Origin: Acidobacteriaceae bacterium
GTDB lineage: Bacteria > Acidobacteriota > Terriglobia > Terriglobales > Acidobacteriaceae
Direction of reading: 5' to 3'
Assembly (NCBI GenBank): GCA_003132405.1
Contig: PKXQ01000088.1
Span: 1 to 34,405, forward strand
Length of the DNA: 34,405 nucleotides
Part shown: piece after piece, positions 22,401 to 30,092 of the stretch
How the letters are laid out: each line of letters begins with the position of its first letter
Position numbering within the stretch: position 1 is the stretch's first letter
Translations under genes and position numbers: made by a program
Notes under the pieces: model-generated
The model's database searches: none
Seen by the model: only the letters and a program-made list of their open reading frames with translations
Told to the model about the DNA's origin: nothing

Positions 22401-23750
22401 ATGAAGTTTGCAAAGTGCTTTTACTGTGGTGTAGTCGTGGTAGCGCTGATTCTGGCGACTGGCGTTTGGAAGCCGATTGCAAAGGCACGCGCTAATAGCG
22501 AGGCTAGCTCCGTGCCGGCCTTCAGAGTCGATGCCAACTGGCCCAGACCGCTTCCGGCCCCGCTCGGCACCGATGGTGTGGCGCATACGTGGGTGCAGGG
22601 AGAAGTGGCCGGCGTCTGTATCGACGCCGACGATAACGTGTTCACGGTCAACCGAGCGTGGGAAACCGGCGTGACCATCAACGGTGTCATTCAGGGAGAC
22701 GAGTCAGGGGCAATCAACGGGAATGACGCCAGCGCGTCGGCGATTCCGGCGCCGGTGATTCTTGAATTTGATCCAAAGGGCAACGTGGTAAATGGCTTTG
22801 GCAATGCGGCGCTTACGCAGTCTGGTCCGACGTATGGCGGCAGCGTGTACATGCCTTATGGATCGCACGGCTGCTACGTCGATTACCAGGGCAACGTCTG
22901 GACGGGCGGCAATGGCGATGGCATCGTGCAGAAATACGCTCACGACGGAGGCGGTGGAATTGCGCTGATGCAGATCGGCACGAAGGGAGTTTGCGACGGA
23001 CCATCGAACAACAGCACTCCTGGCGGCACCGTCGTATATCCAACCTGTGGCGAAGCCAACGACTACAACAGCAGCACTACGCTGCTGAACGAGCCGGCGG
23101 ATATCGCGGTTGACCCTGACAATGATCCAGTTACAGGGCAGCCGGGGGACATCTACATCGCGGACGGGTATGGCAATCACCGGGTCGTGGTCTTCGATGC
23201 GAATGGCAACTACCTTCGCCAGTTCGGTACGAAGTGCATGTCACAGCCGTGTCCGGATGGAACGTTTGGAGCGACGGGAGGCGGTCATCCACACTGCGTG
23301 GTGCTCGGCAAAGACGGATTGGTATATGCGTGCGATCGCCCCGATAGCCGCATTGAAGTCTGGGACAAGACGGGCAATTTCGTTAAGTCGATTGGGATCG
23401 GGAATGCTCCGACCGCATCTGCCGGGGCGCAGGCAGCGATCCTGAAGGAGAACACTCGGGCTTGCGATATCGACTTCTATCCGAATATCGACTATCTCGG
23501 CAGCAAGAGCACGAAAAGCCAGAAATATATCATCGACGTAGATCTGGCCAACGACAATGCATGGGTGGTGGACAGAAAGCAGGGAAATATCATTGGCGCG
23601 CTTGGCGTCTGCGGTATCGCTCCGTGTCCGGGTCATAATGCGGGCCACTTCTCGTTCTCGCACACGACCGCCTCGGATTCTCAAGGCAACGTGTACGTGG
23701 CGGACACAATCACTGGGCGGCGCATTCAGAAGTTCGTTCCAGCGAACTGA
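22401..23750 (+). CDS. secreted NHL-repeat beta-propeller protein
   Basis: The 449-residue protein has a signal peptide (first about 30 residues, ending near KARA). Repeated NHL/YWTD-like blades follow: GVCIDADDNVFTVNR, GCYVDYQGNVWTGGN, DIAVDPDNDP with GDIYIADGYGNHRVVVFDANG, VVLGKDGLVYACDRPDSRIEVWD, and NVYVADTITGRRIQKF. It has several Cys (for example CMSQPCPDG and VCGIAPCPGH), likely disulfides in an exported protein. Family members resemble peptidyl-alpha-hydroxyglycine lyase-like propellers, but no enzymatic residues can be claimed. GGGGGAGG precedes the ATG at a good distance. Confidence 0.85.
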   Translation: MKFAKCFYCGVVVVALILATGVWKPIAKARANSEASSVPAFRVDANWPRPLPAPLGTDGVAHTWVQGEVAGVCIDADDNVFTVNRAWETGVTINGVIQGDESGAINGNDASASAIPAPVILEFDPKGNVVNGFGNAALTQSGPTYGGSVYMPYGSHGCYVDYQGNVWTGGNGDGIVQKYAHDGGGGIALMQIGTKGVCDGPSNNSTPGGTVVYPTCGEANDYNSSTTLLNEPADIAVDPDNDPVTGQPGDIYIADGYGNHRVVVFDANGNYLRQFGTKCMSQPCPDGTFGATGGGHPHCVVLGKDGLVYACDRPDSRIEVWDKTGNFVKSIGIGNAPTASAGAQAAILKENTRACDIDFYPNIDYLGSKSTKSQKYIIDVDLANDNAWVVDRKQGNIIGALGVCGIAPCPGHNAGHFSFSHTTASDSQGNVYVADTITGRRIQKFVPAN

Positions 23751-23806
23751 TGAGCGACGATCAACACTAACGATCAACTGCTAGGAAGATGAAAGCCAGG
23801 GGTGGA

Positions 23807-23832
23807 GACCGGGGAGATGTGGCTCCCCGGTC
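23807..23832 (+). promoter_or_regulatory. perfect 10-bp hairpin in the leader of the HupE/UreJ gene
   Basis: GACCGGGGAG (23807-23816) and CTCCCCGGTC (23823-23832) are perfect complements around a 6-base loop, with no following T run. It lies about 28 bases before the preferred start at 23861. It could block or tune translation or transcription, or be a repeat unit. Confidence 0.5.
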
Positions 23833-23860
23833 TGCCTTTGGCGGCTGGAGGGTTGCCACG

Positions 23861-25231
23861 ATGCTTCGCCTCGGTCTAATGCGTTTCGCTGTTCTGGCCT
23901 TTTCTGCAGCACTCTTTTTTTCTTTTTCTGCCGTGCTTTTTACGACCCCTGCAAACGCGCATGATATTCCGCTGCACACGGTGGTGAATGCCTTCGTCAA
24001 GATGGAGGCTCACGAGGCGCATCTGGTAATTCGCGTGCCGCTCGACATCCTGCACGCGGTTCACTTCCCCATGAAGGGACAGATCTACGACCTTGCGGCC
24101 TCGGGGCCCGGGATAGACCTGGCGCTGCGCGGTATCGCTCAGGGAATCGATATACGGGAGAACGGAGTGCGACTCGTTTCGGCCAGCGCGATGGGCCGCT
24201 TCGATCTGCCTTCGGACCGGTCGTTTGAGGACTATCAACAGGCGCTGGCGCATGTGGGTGAGCCGCTCGAAAAAAATCTGGCGATTTACTTTGATCAGGG
24301 ATATCTCGATGCGCATTTTGTCTATCCCATCACTTCGCCGAATTCCATTTTTACGATTCAGACGACGATCGCGCCCGAGCTGAAGGATCTGCTGAAACTG
24401 ACGGTGCGTTATCAACCGCTGGATGGCAGTTCGCGCGCTTTCATGATTACCTCGCAGAGCGGGCAGGTTCCGCTGAATCCGACTTGGTTTCAGGCTTCGC
24501 GCGGATTTGTGGTGCTTGGAGTCGAGCACATTCTGAGCGGCATCGATCATTTACTTTTCTTGTTGTGCCTGATCATTCCGTTTCGAAAGATTCGCGGGCT
24601 CATCCCGGTGATTACGGCTTTCACGCTAGGGCACTCGGTGACACTGCTGGGATCGGCTTTTAACCTTGCGCCCAGCGGGGCGTGGTTTCCTCCGTTCGTT
24701 GAGACGGCGATTGCTGCGTCTATCGTTTATATGGCATTCGAGAACATTGTCGGGGCTAACTTGCATCATCGCTGGATCATCGCGGGATTATTCGGGCTGG
24801 TTCACGGGTTTGGATTTTCCTACGCGCTGAAAGACCAATTGCAATTCGCGGGCTCACACTTGCTAGTGTCGCTGTTCTCTTTCAATGTAGGCATTGAGCT
24901 GGGACAACTCGCGGTGCTGTGCGTCGCGGTTCCGGTGCTGGGGCTGATATTTCGCGGCGCGCTGGCGGGACGTATGGGAGTGATCCTGCTGTCGGCGATT
25001 GTGGCGCACACGGCGTGGCATTGGATGATCGACCGCTGGAATGTGCTGTGGCAGACTCCGTGGCCGCAGGTTACGGCTGAGGGAATCATGATCTTCGCGC
25101 GCTGGGTTGTGGCTGCGTTGCTGGCGATTGGACTGGGGCGGCTGATTGCGGGATGGATTGACCGCAAGCGGACGCCGGTTTTCCCGCAGCGGCCTCCGCG
25201 GGATGTGGCGGAGGAGTTGCAAAAAGCGTGA
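23861..25231 (+). CDS. HupE/UreJ-type membrane protein with N-terminal extracytoplasmic domain
   Basis: The protein is about 456 residues from the ATG at 23861, which follows GGAGGG and starts a signal peptide ending TTPANAHD. Residues 35-225 are an extracytoplasmic beta-rich domain. The C-terminal half has about seven membrane segments with conserved His motifs: GVEHILSGIDHLLFLL, TLGHSVTLLG, LVHGFGFSYAL, ELGQLA and HTAWHW. This is the HupE/UreJ_2 arrangement. Relatives of HupE/UreJ are nickel or cobalt transporters, so metal uptake is possible, but this subfamily with the large N-terminal domain is uncharacterised. An earlier ATG at 23789 would add 24 residues spanning a hairpin and is less likely. 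The presence of larC makes a nickel link conceivable. Confidence 0.8.
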   Translation: MLRLGLMRFAVLAFSAALFFSFSAVLFTTPANAHDIPLHTVVNAFVKMEAHEAHLVIRVPLDILHAVHFPMKGQIYDLAASGPGIDLALRGIAQGIDIRENGVRLVSASAMGRFDLPSDRSFEDYQQALAHVGEPLEKNLAIYFDQGYLDAHFVYPITSPNSIFTIQTTIAPELKDLLKLTVRYQPLDGSSRAFMITSQSGQVPLNPTWFQASRGFVVLGVEHILSGIDHLLFLLCLIIPFRKIRGLIPVITAFTLGHSVTLLGSAFNLAPSGAWFPPFVETAIAASIVYMAFENIVGANLHHRWIIAGLFGLVHGFGFSYALKDQLQFAGSHLLVSLFSFNVGIELGQLAVLCVAVPVLGLIFRGALAGRMGVILLSAIVAHTAWHWMIDRWNVLWQTPWPQVTAEGIMIFARWVVAALLAIGLGRLIAGWIDRKRTPVFPQRPPRDVAEELQKA

Positions 25232-25336
25232 GTTGGCTGGTAGCGTGTGTTTGCCCACGACGGTTCCGCTCGTATCATAGACTTCTCGCGCGGCGATTAT
25301 AGCGCCGCCTTTCCGGCGGGGGACGGGCCTGCCGAG

Positions 25337-25379
25337 CCGAGGGCGAGGACGCCCTCGGGACAGCCGGCAAGATGCCGGC
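25337..25379 (+). repeat. REP-like pair of hairpins before the TPR gene
   Basis: CCGAGGGC (25337-25344) pairs with GCCCTCGG (25351-25358), and GCCGGC (25363-25368) pairs with GCCGGC (25374-25379). Two tandem GC-rich perfect hairpins separated by four bases in a spacer are typical of REP-like elements. Confidence 0.55.
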
Positions 25380-25401
25380 GCTACAGCGCTACAATAGAGA
25401 T

Positions 25402-26016
25402 GTGCGTATCCGCTTCCTGATTGTTTTCGCGCTGCTGACGGCTTTTGCGCTGGCGCAGGATTCTCCGGATAAGACTGCTCCTGATAAGACCGCGCCCGAT
25501 AAGACTGCGCCGGATAAAGCTGGTGCGGGTAAGGCTGCTGCGACCGCTAAAGCTGCCGCCGATAAAGCGGCTGAAGGCAGCCGCGAGGCTGAGGAAAGCT
25601 CAAGCCGCTCGACGCGAACCGATATCAGTCCGCCTCCCGATGATGAGAAGAATCATCCCGGAAGCAAGAATGAGCTACAGGAACTCGGGCTTCCTGATAT
25701 TCCCGATAATCCCGAGCCGTCGGATATACAGGAGTTCCATCCCTGGAACCCAATGAAGGCGCTCAAGGATATTGAGGTTGGCAACTATTACTTCAATCGC
25801 AAGAACTACAAAGCGGCGCTGGATCGATATAAAGAGGCTCTCTATTACAAGGATGGCGATGCCGTCGCCAGCTATCGACTTGCTGCATGCCAGGAAAAAA
25901 TTGGAGACAAAGAAGAGGCGAAGAAATACTACGCGCAGTATTTGAAGATTTTGCCGGAAGGGCCGCTGGCTAAGGATGCGCAGGCTTCGCTGGATCGGCT
26001 GGCGAAAGCGCGTTAA
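25402..26016 (+). CDS. exported TPR-repeat protein with Lys/Ala/Asp-rich tandem repeat
   Basis: The protein is about 204 residues from the GTG at 25402, which starts a signal peptide (VRIRFLIVFALLTAFALAQ). The ATG at 25372 lies within a hairpin and was rejected. After the signal come four 5-residue repeats of the DKTAP type (DNA repeat 25468-25527), then an Ala/Lys stretch. The C-terminal TPR region (about 125-200) reads IEVGNYYFNRKNYKAALDRY, then AVASYRLAACQEKIGDKEEA and KKYYAQYLKILPEGP. This resembles outer-membrane assembly or cell-wall-associated tetratricopeptide proteins such as the YbgF C terminus; the function is unknown. Confidence 0.8.
   Translation: MRIRFLIVFALLTAFALAQDSPDKTAPDKTAPDKTAPDKAGAGKAAATAKAAADKAAEGSREAEESSSRSTRTDISPPPDDEKNHPGSKNELQELGLPDIPDNPEPSDIQEFHPWNPMKALKDIEVGNYYFNRKNYKAALDRYKEALYYKDGDAVASYRLAACQEKIGDKEEAKKYYAQYLKILPEGPLAKDAQASLDRLAKAR
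25468..25527 (+). repeat. 15-bp tandem repeat, four units, coding
   Basis: Units start at 25468, 25483, 25498 and 25513. Each begins GATAAGACTGC or a close variant and encodes DKTAP (the last is DKAGA). The unit length is a multiple of three, so copy-number change keeps the frame. Confidence 0.8.
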
Positions 26017-26112
26017 GGCGATCGTTCGTCGATGGTCGCTCGTCGTTGGCCGGCTGGTCACGAGCGTCGCGTTGTTTTGATAGTGTTCGCTAACAATCGA
26101 CGACTAGCGAAA
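26017..26112. repeat. word-repeat and inverted-repeat spacer between convergent genes
   Basis: The words GATCGTTCGTCG and GGTCGCTCGTCGTTGG are partly mirrored by CAATCGACGACTAGCG and ATTGACC downstream. The segment lies between convergent stops and may act as a two-way terminator, although there is no T run. It shares words with 14031-14070. Confidence 0.4.
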
Positions 26113-26126
26113 TTGACCATCTTCTA

Positions 26127-26744
26127 TTACTTTTCTACCCGAGAAAATTCTCCTGTGGTTGCATTCACGGCTACGCGTAGCTTCGCGGTCTCGCGATCGG
26201 CTCCGTAGATTACGTGCCAGAGGAGCGCGTTATCCTGCCGGTTCCATTCCAGCACATACAGCATGGGAGTGTCGGGTTCTTTTTCGAGCAGTTTATCTCC
26301 GCCGTGCTCCTGGGCGATGGCGAAGGCTTTGTCGGTATCGGTTTTTAGAAACTGGACGTTGAAAATCTGGGTGCTGGAATTGGTGGGGCTGTAGGTATCG
26401 TCGACGCCGTGAGAGATGTCACCGTTCGACCAGGTAAAGAATTTCATCGTGTGCAGAGAGGGGGAAGCGAATCCGGTGCGCCATTCTGTCGTTTTGCCGT
26501 CATGGCTCTTGGTGCCGGCGGATTCGGCGCGATAGGGCTGCGCGTCTTGCGCCCAGCCGCGGGCGGAGATGTAGCACTTATAGAGGGCGCTGCTGCCGGT
26601 GACGGCTTCGGGAGCCTTGGGCTGAGCGGACTCCGCCGGCTTGGTCGGCTCGGAAGAGCAACCGGTCATTAGTGTTAGTGTTAGCGTTAATAGTGTGAAT
26701 CCGGCTGCCCGAATTGCGAGTCCAACGAATAGTTTTTTCGTCAT
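26127..26744 (-). CDS. lipoprotein of unknown function
   Basis: The 205-residue protein has a lipoprotein signal peptide with repetitive TLLTLTLTLMTGC; the lipidated Cys is at about 29. The repeat comes from six-base DNA repeats (ACACTA-like). A Pro/Ala/Lys-rich linker follows, then a domain with YKCYISARGWAQDAQPYRAE, WRTGFASPSLHTMKFFTWSN, and a C-terminal LLWHVIYGADRETAKLRVAV with NATTGEFSRVEK. That end looks PepSY-like (strand-turn-strand ending in a substrate-like strand). I cannot name a function. Confidence 0.75.
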   Translation of the reverse strand: MTKKLFVGLAIRAAGFTLLTLTLTLMTGCSSEPTKPAESAQPKAPEAVTGSSALYKCYISARGWAQDAQPYRAESAGTKSHDGKTTEWRTGFASPSLHTMKFFTWSNGDISHGVDDTYSPTNSSTQIFNVQFLKTDTDKAFAIAQEHGGDKLLEKEPDTPMLYVLEWNRQDNALLWHVIYGADRETAKLRVAVNATTGEFSRVEK

Positions 26745-26806
26745 AATTTTGTTGACTGTTTGTGCTTAGTTTTTCGGTTCGCGAATCATTGTACTGAACG
26801 AGCGCT

Positions 26807-27310
26807 ATGGATTCCTATCTCGAACGTCTGCGGCAGGAACTCGAAGATGCAACAGGCGGCGCGAGTGCGAGTGCTCTGGAGCAGGGTTCGGCCGGGAAGT
26901 GGAACTCGGCGCAGATCATGGAGCATCTGTTTCTTACCTATAAGACGACCAACCGTGGAATTGCGAAATGCCTGGAGCAGGGCGCTCCGCTGGGCACGCG
27001 CGCGACGCTGAAGGATCGTTTCGCCAAGCTGGTGGTGGTGAATCTGGGATATATGCCGCCGGGCCGCAAAGGGCCGGAGCGAGTTATGCCGCGAGGAATG
27101 CCGCCGGAAGAGGTGCGAAGAACCATCTTTTCGGAACTGCAACAAATGTGGTCGGGACTGGATGAATGCGAGCGCAGGTTTGGCGCGCCGGCGAAGATTA
27201 TGGATCATCCGTTTCTGGGGCCGTTGACGGCGGGACAGTGGCGCAAATTCCACTGGGTGCATGGGCGGCATCACGCGCGGCAGATTCGCGAGCGCACTGG
27301 GGAATCGTAA
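26807..27310 (+). CDS. DUF1569 / DinB-like protein
   Basis: The 167-residue helical protein carries KWNSAQIMEHLFLTYKTTNR (first His) and a C-terminal MDHPFLGPLTAGQWRKFHWV followed by HGRHHARQI. The HPFLG-LT--QW--FH--HHxRQI pattern is the DUF1569 signature in the DinB superfamily, expected to bind a metal through His. No enzymatic role is established. It lies alone on the plus strand between minus-strand genes and diverges from the lipoprotein gene, with 62 bp between starts. Confidence 0.8.
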   Translation: MDSYLERLRQELEDATGGASASALEQGSAGKWNSAQIMEHLFLTYKTTNRGIAKCLEQGAPLGTRATLKDRFAKLVVVNLGYMPPGRKGPERVMPRGMPPEEVRRTIFSELQQMWSGLDECERRFGAPAKIMDHPFLGPLTAGQWRKFHWVHGRHHARQIRERTGES

Positions 27311-27346
27311 GGACGTTCCGCGGCGGTGGCGAAACGCCCCATTGTT

Positions 27347-27937
27347 CTATTGTTTGTCTTTATCCTCTTTGTCTTTGTTCTTGTCGCTGTTCTTGTCGCT
27401 GTCGCCGGCGGCTTCGGTTTCCGCGATACCAGCTTTGTGCGCCTGGTCTTGCAGATCGTCGAGTTGCTGGCGAGCGGCTTCCAAATCTTTCTGCTTGGCG
27501 TCCATGTCGGACTTGTACTGCACTTCGTCCTTGACGAATTGGACGTTGCGCGCGGTGACGCCTGGATCTGAAGTCTGAGCGGCGGCGCGTAGGCGAAGCT
27601 CGCGCTGGTCGAGATCGACCTCATGGTTCAGGGCGGCGATCTTTTCCTTCTGCTTGTCGATTCTCTGTCTCCAGTCGTCGGCAGCTTTCTGGCGATCAGC
27701 CGCGGACGTGTCGGGCGCGGCTGGGGCGCCCGCACTGGCAGCGTCCGCCGGCGGCCCGACCACGCTTAGAGCTTCACCGGTGGGCAGATTGTCGTTGTCG
27801 AAATGACGGCTGGCTAGGGTGGAGTCGGGTTTGTTCTTGCGAACGGTGCGCGCGTAGTCGCCGAGGGACTGCGCATTTGCGCCGCTGAAACTCACGAGAA
27901 GCAGAGTGCTGATGGCTATGAAATTTGTTTTCTTCAT
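27347..27937 (-). CDS. exported coiled-coil protein of unknown function
   Basis: The 196-residue protein has a signal peptide (MKKTNFIAISTLLLVSFSGANA) and a GGAAA-type ribosome binding site. The mature protein starts QSLGDYARTVRKNK, a motif that I associate with exported acidobacterial proteins. A long helical coiled coil runs from about residue 80 to 170 (DDWRQRIDKQKEKIAALNHE, then MDAKQKDLEAARQQLDDLQD). The tail is a highly charged DKNSDKNKDKEDKDKQ stretch. It may be a periplasmic structural or chaperone-like protein, but no family function is known to me. Confidence 0.72.
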   Translation of the reverse strand: MKKTNFIAISTLLLVSFSGANAQSLGDYARTVRKNKPDSTLASRHFDNDNLPTGEALSVVGPPADAASAGAPAAPDTSAADRQKAADDWRQRIDKQKEKIAALNHEVDLDQRELRLRAAAQTSDPGVTARNVQFVKDEVQYKSDMDAKQKDLEAARQQLDDLQDQAHKAGIAETEAAGDSDKNSDKNKDKEDKDKQ

Positions 27938-27991
27938 TTGATTTTCCTTTCAAAAACGGTTGCCAGTTGTCTTTGAACCGGCAACCGGCAT

Positions 27992-28879
27992 TCAAGAGCT
28001 GGAGGTCGCGGCTCGCGCGCCTCCGAGAAAACTTCCGATGGTGCGATCCAACTGCGCTGCTTCTTGCGCGATGCTATTTGCCAACTGGCGCGCCAGGTCG
28101 GCATCGCGGCTACAGGCGAGTTGTTGCGCGTATCCGGCAATCGTGGTCAGGGAATCGCGCAGGCCGAGCGCGAGCTGGGAAGAAATTTCCTGGCGCAACT
28201 TTTGCTCGTGCCGGATGCGTTCGATATCGGTTTTATCGGTGAGGACGAGCGTCGTGCCCATGAGGCTCGCGTCCTCGGCCAGTACGGGTGAGGCGGTCAG
28301 TTCGATGACGTGGTTTTCGCCGTCGCGGGTGACGTAGTTGAGGAGCAGGCCTCGAACCGCGGATTTACCGGCGAGTGCGGGAGCCAGAGCCTGTTCGACG
28401 GTTGCTTCTGACGTGATTGCTTCTGACGTCGAGAGCGAAGCATTATTTTCCGGGCGCAATCTGGCGGTGCGGAAAAGATCGGAAGAATGCAGGCCGACGG
28501 GCGAAGCGAATCCTAGAAGCTTGCGCGCGGCTGCGTTGGTCTGGCGCACCAGGCCGCTGGTGTTTAGAAAAAGTACGCCGCAGGAAAGGTTTGAAAGAAT
28601 GGTTGAGCTCAAGGTGTCGGAGGCTTTCGCTTTGCGGCGCTCGGCGAGTTGCTGGGCGCTGAGCTCATGTTTTTGCTGTTTGAGTTGCTGAATGACGGCG
28701 TGATAGGCGTGCACGGGCAAACCCTCAGCGGCGAGGGGAGCCTGATTGATCTCGTCGGTTTCGGCAACGAGATTTTTGCGCAGGCGACGAATGATGAACA
28801 GGCCGAGGCCGAATGCGGCCAGGGCGGCGAAGAGGAGCGCGGCCATGCGCAGCACCATTGGATTGATGAGCGGGCTCAC
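27992..28879 (-). CDS. PAS-domain sensor protein with degenerate HisKA region (no phospho-acceptor His, no ATPase domain)
   Basis: The protein is about 295 residues. The start is taken as GTG at 28879, which overlaps the pilD stop in a GTGA arrangement and follows GGAGGG. It has one N-terminal membrane segment, a coiled linker, a PAS domain (TILSNLSCGVLFLNTSGLVR, NAAARKLLG, then TLVLTDKTDIERI), and a HisKA-like helix pair QLALGLRDSLTTIAGYAQQL. In normal kinases the latter reads A-H-E-L-R-x-P-L; here His is Leu and no HATPase follows. It is probably a sensor or dimerisation partner rather than a kinase. Translational coupling to pilD suggests a type IV pilus or secretion link. Confidence 0.75.
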   Translation of the reverse strand: MSPLINPMVLRMAALLFAALAAFGLGLFIIRRLRKNLVAETDEINQAPLAAEGLPVHAYHAVIQQLKQQKHELSAQQLAERRKAKASDTLSSTILSNLSCGVLFLNTSGLVRQTNAAARKLLGFASPVGLHSSDLFRTARLRPENNASLSTSEAITSEATVEQALAPALAGKSAVRGLLLNYVTRDGENHVIELTASPVLAEDASLMGTTLVLTDKTDIERIRHEQKLRQEISSQLALGLRDSLTTIAGYAQQLACSRDADLARQLANSIAQEAAQLDRTIGSFLGGARAATSSS

Positions 28880-29964
28880 AGCGCCCTCCAATACCAATGC
28901 AGAAGCCGGTTGCCAAAGACGAATGAGAGGAGCGCCATGCCGCCGAGAAATACACCGAAGGGCATTTCGTAAAAGCGAAGGGCGAGGCGCGCGGATTGCC
29001 AGGCGCGGCGTCGAGGTGAAAGACGGACTATGATCCCGGCGGTGATCGGAGTTGCGAGTGGAGCAGGGATCGGATCACCAGGCGACGAGGTTTCTGGTGA
29101 AGCAGCGTTTGGCGAAGCAATGTCTTGCGAAGCGATGGTTGGGAAAGCAATTTCCGGAGCAATTGGCGCGGAAGGGTGCGCGGCGGCGTGCGCCTGAATT
29201 CGGCGAAGGCGTTTGACCCAGACGGCGAGAACCGTGGTCAGTCCGAAGAGGGAGCCGGCGAGCGAGGCGGTGAATATGGTTAGGACGGTCAGCTTGGTGC
29301 CGAGGAATGCGCCAATCATTGCCATTAGCTTGACGTCGCCGAATCCCATGCCTTCGACGCCACGAGCGTGGAGATAAATCGCGGCGGCGCCATAGAGGAA
29401 CGAAGCGCCGACGGCCGCGCCCAGTAGGGAATCTGACAGCGACCAGATGCGCCAGGAGATTTCGCTGCGCAGCGCGGATGAGACCATGCCGGGAATGATG
29501 CGGGAGGCGAGATCGTTCACGGGAACCACGAGGCTGAACAAAATTCCGAGAGCGAGGCCCGGCAGCGTCATGGCGTCGGGAAGGAGCTTGGTCTCCGCGT
29601 CGGTGAAGATGAGGCCGAGTAGTAGATAGCCGAGGACGATGCACTTCAGCATCGCTAGCGTTAAACCGAAATGCGAGTAGCAACTGAGAAAGAGCAGGCC
29701 GGTGAGGAGTTCGATGACCAGATAGCGCGGCGATATTGGTTGTTTGCAGGCGCGACATTTTCCGCGCAGAATCAGCCAGCTGAGCACGGGGACGTTGTGG
29801 TAGAGCGGGATGAGATCTCCGCAGTGCGGGCAGGCGGAGCGTGGCGTAACCACGGACTGCGCGCGCGGGAGCCTATAGATGCACACGTTCAGGAAGCTGC
29901 CAAAGGACAGCCCCAGAGCGAAGATCGCAGGTGCAAGAATGGGTTCCAGGTTAACCGGTTCCAT
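28876..29964 (-). CDS. pilD: type IV prepilin peptidase / N-methyltransferase
   Basis: The 362-residue membrane protein has an N-terminal region SFGSFLNVCIYRLPR and zinc cysteines at 45, 48, 70 and 73 (CPHC, CRAC). Catalytic Asp are expected at 122 (FTDAETKLLPD) and 210 (GMGFGDVKL). The enzyme cleaves and methylates type IV pilins or pseudopilins at the inner membrane. It is longer than usual because residues about 252-330 form a Pro/Ala/Ser-rich insertion with an IASPN-type repeat before the last membrane segment (MPFGVFLGGMALLSF). No pilin genes are adjacent. The downstream PAS gene overlaps its stop. Confidence 0.9.
   Translation of the reverse strand: MEPVNLEPILAPAIFALGLSFGSFLNVCIYRLPRAQSVVTPRSACPHCGDLIPLYHNVPVLSWLILRGKCRACKQPISPRYLVIELLTGLLFLSCYSHFGLTLAMLKCIVLGYLLLGLIFTDAETKLLPDAMTLPGLALGILFSLVVPVNDLASRIIPGMVSSALRSEISWRIWSLSDSLLGAAVGASFLYGAAAIYLHARGVEGMGFGDVKLMAMIGAFLGTKLTVLTIFTASLAGSLFGLTTVLAVWVKRLRRIQAHAAAHPSAPIAPEIAFPTIASQDIASPNAASPETSSPGDPIPAPLATPITAGIIVRLSPRRRAWQSARLALRFYEMPFGVFLGGMALLSFVFGNRLLHWYWRAL
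29096..29155 (-). repeat. 15-bp tandem repeat, four units, inside pilD
   Basis: On the plus strand the units begin at 29096, 29111, 29126 and 29141, each with a GAAGC or AAAGC core. On the coding strand they encode repeats of the IASPN type. The unit is a multiple of three, so frame is kept. Confidence 0.7.
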
Positions 29965-30092
29965 TGGCTAAGTGCCCAGTATGCTTGGGTTTAGTTGATT
30001 ATAAGCCGCAGCGGCGAGAGCTTTCCAAGTACGAAGGTCACTGTCCTTCCGCGATTGGTAAGTTATTGCAGGGACGAGAGAAACTAGCGGGG

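Noticed and set aside
25468..25527. Tandem 15-bp units considered as a CRISPR-like array
   Set aside because: There are no spacers between units, the units are coding, and they translate to a simple DKTAP repeat in an exported protein.
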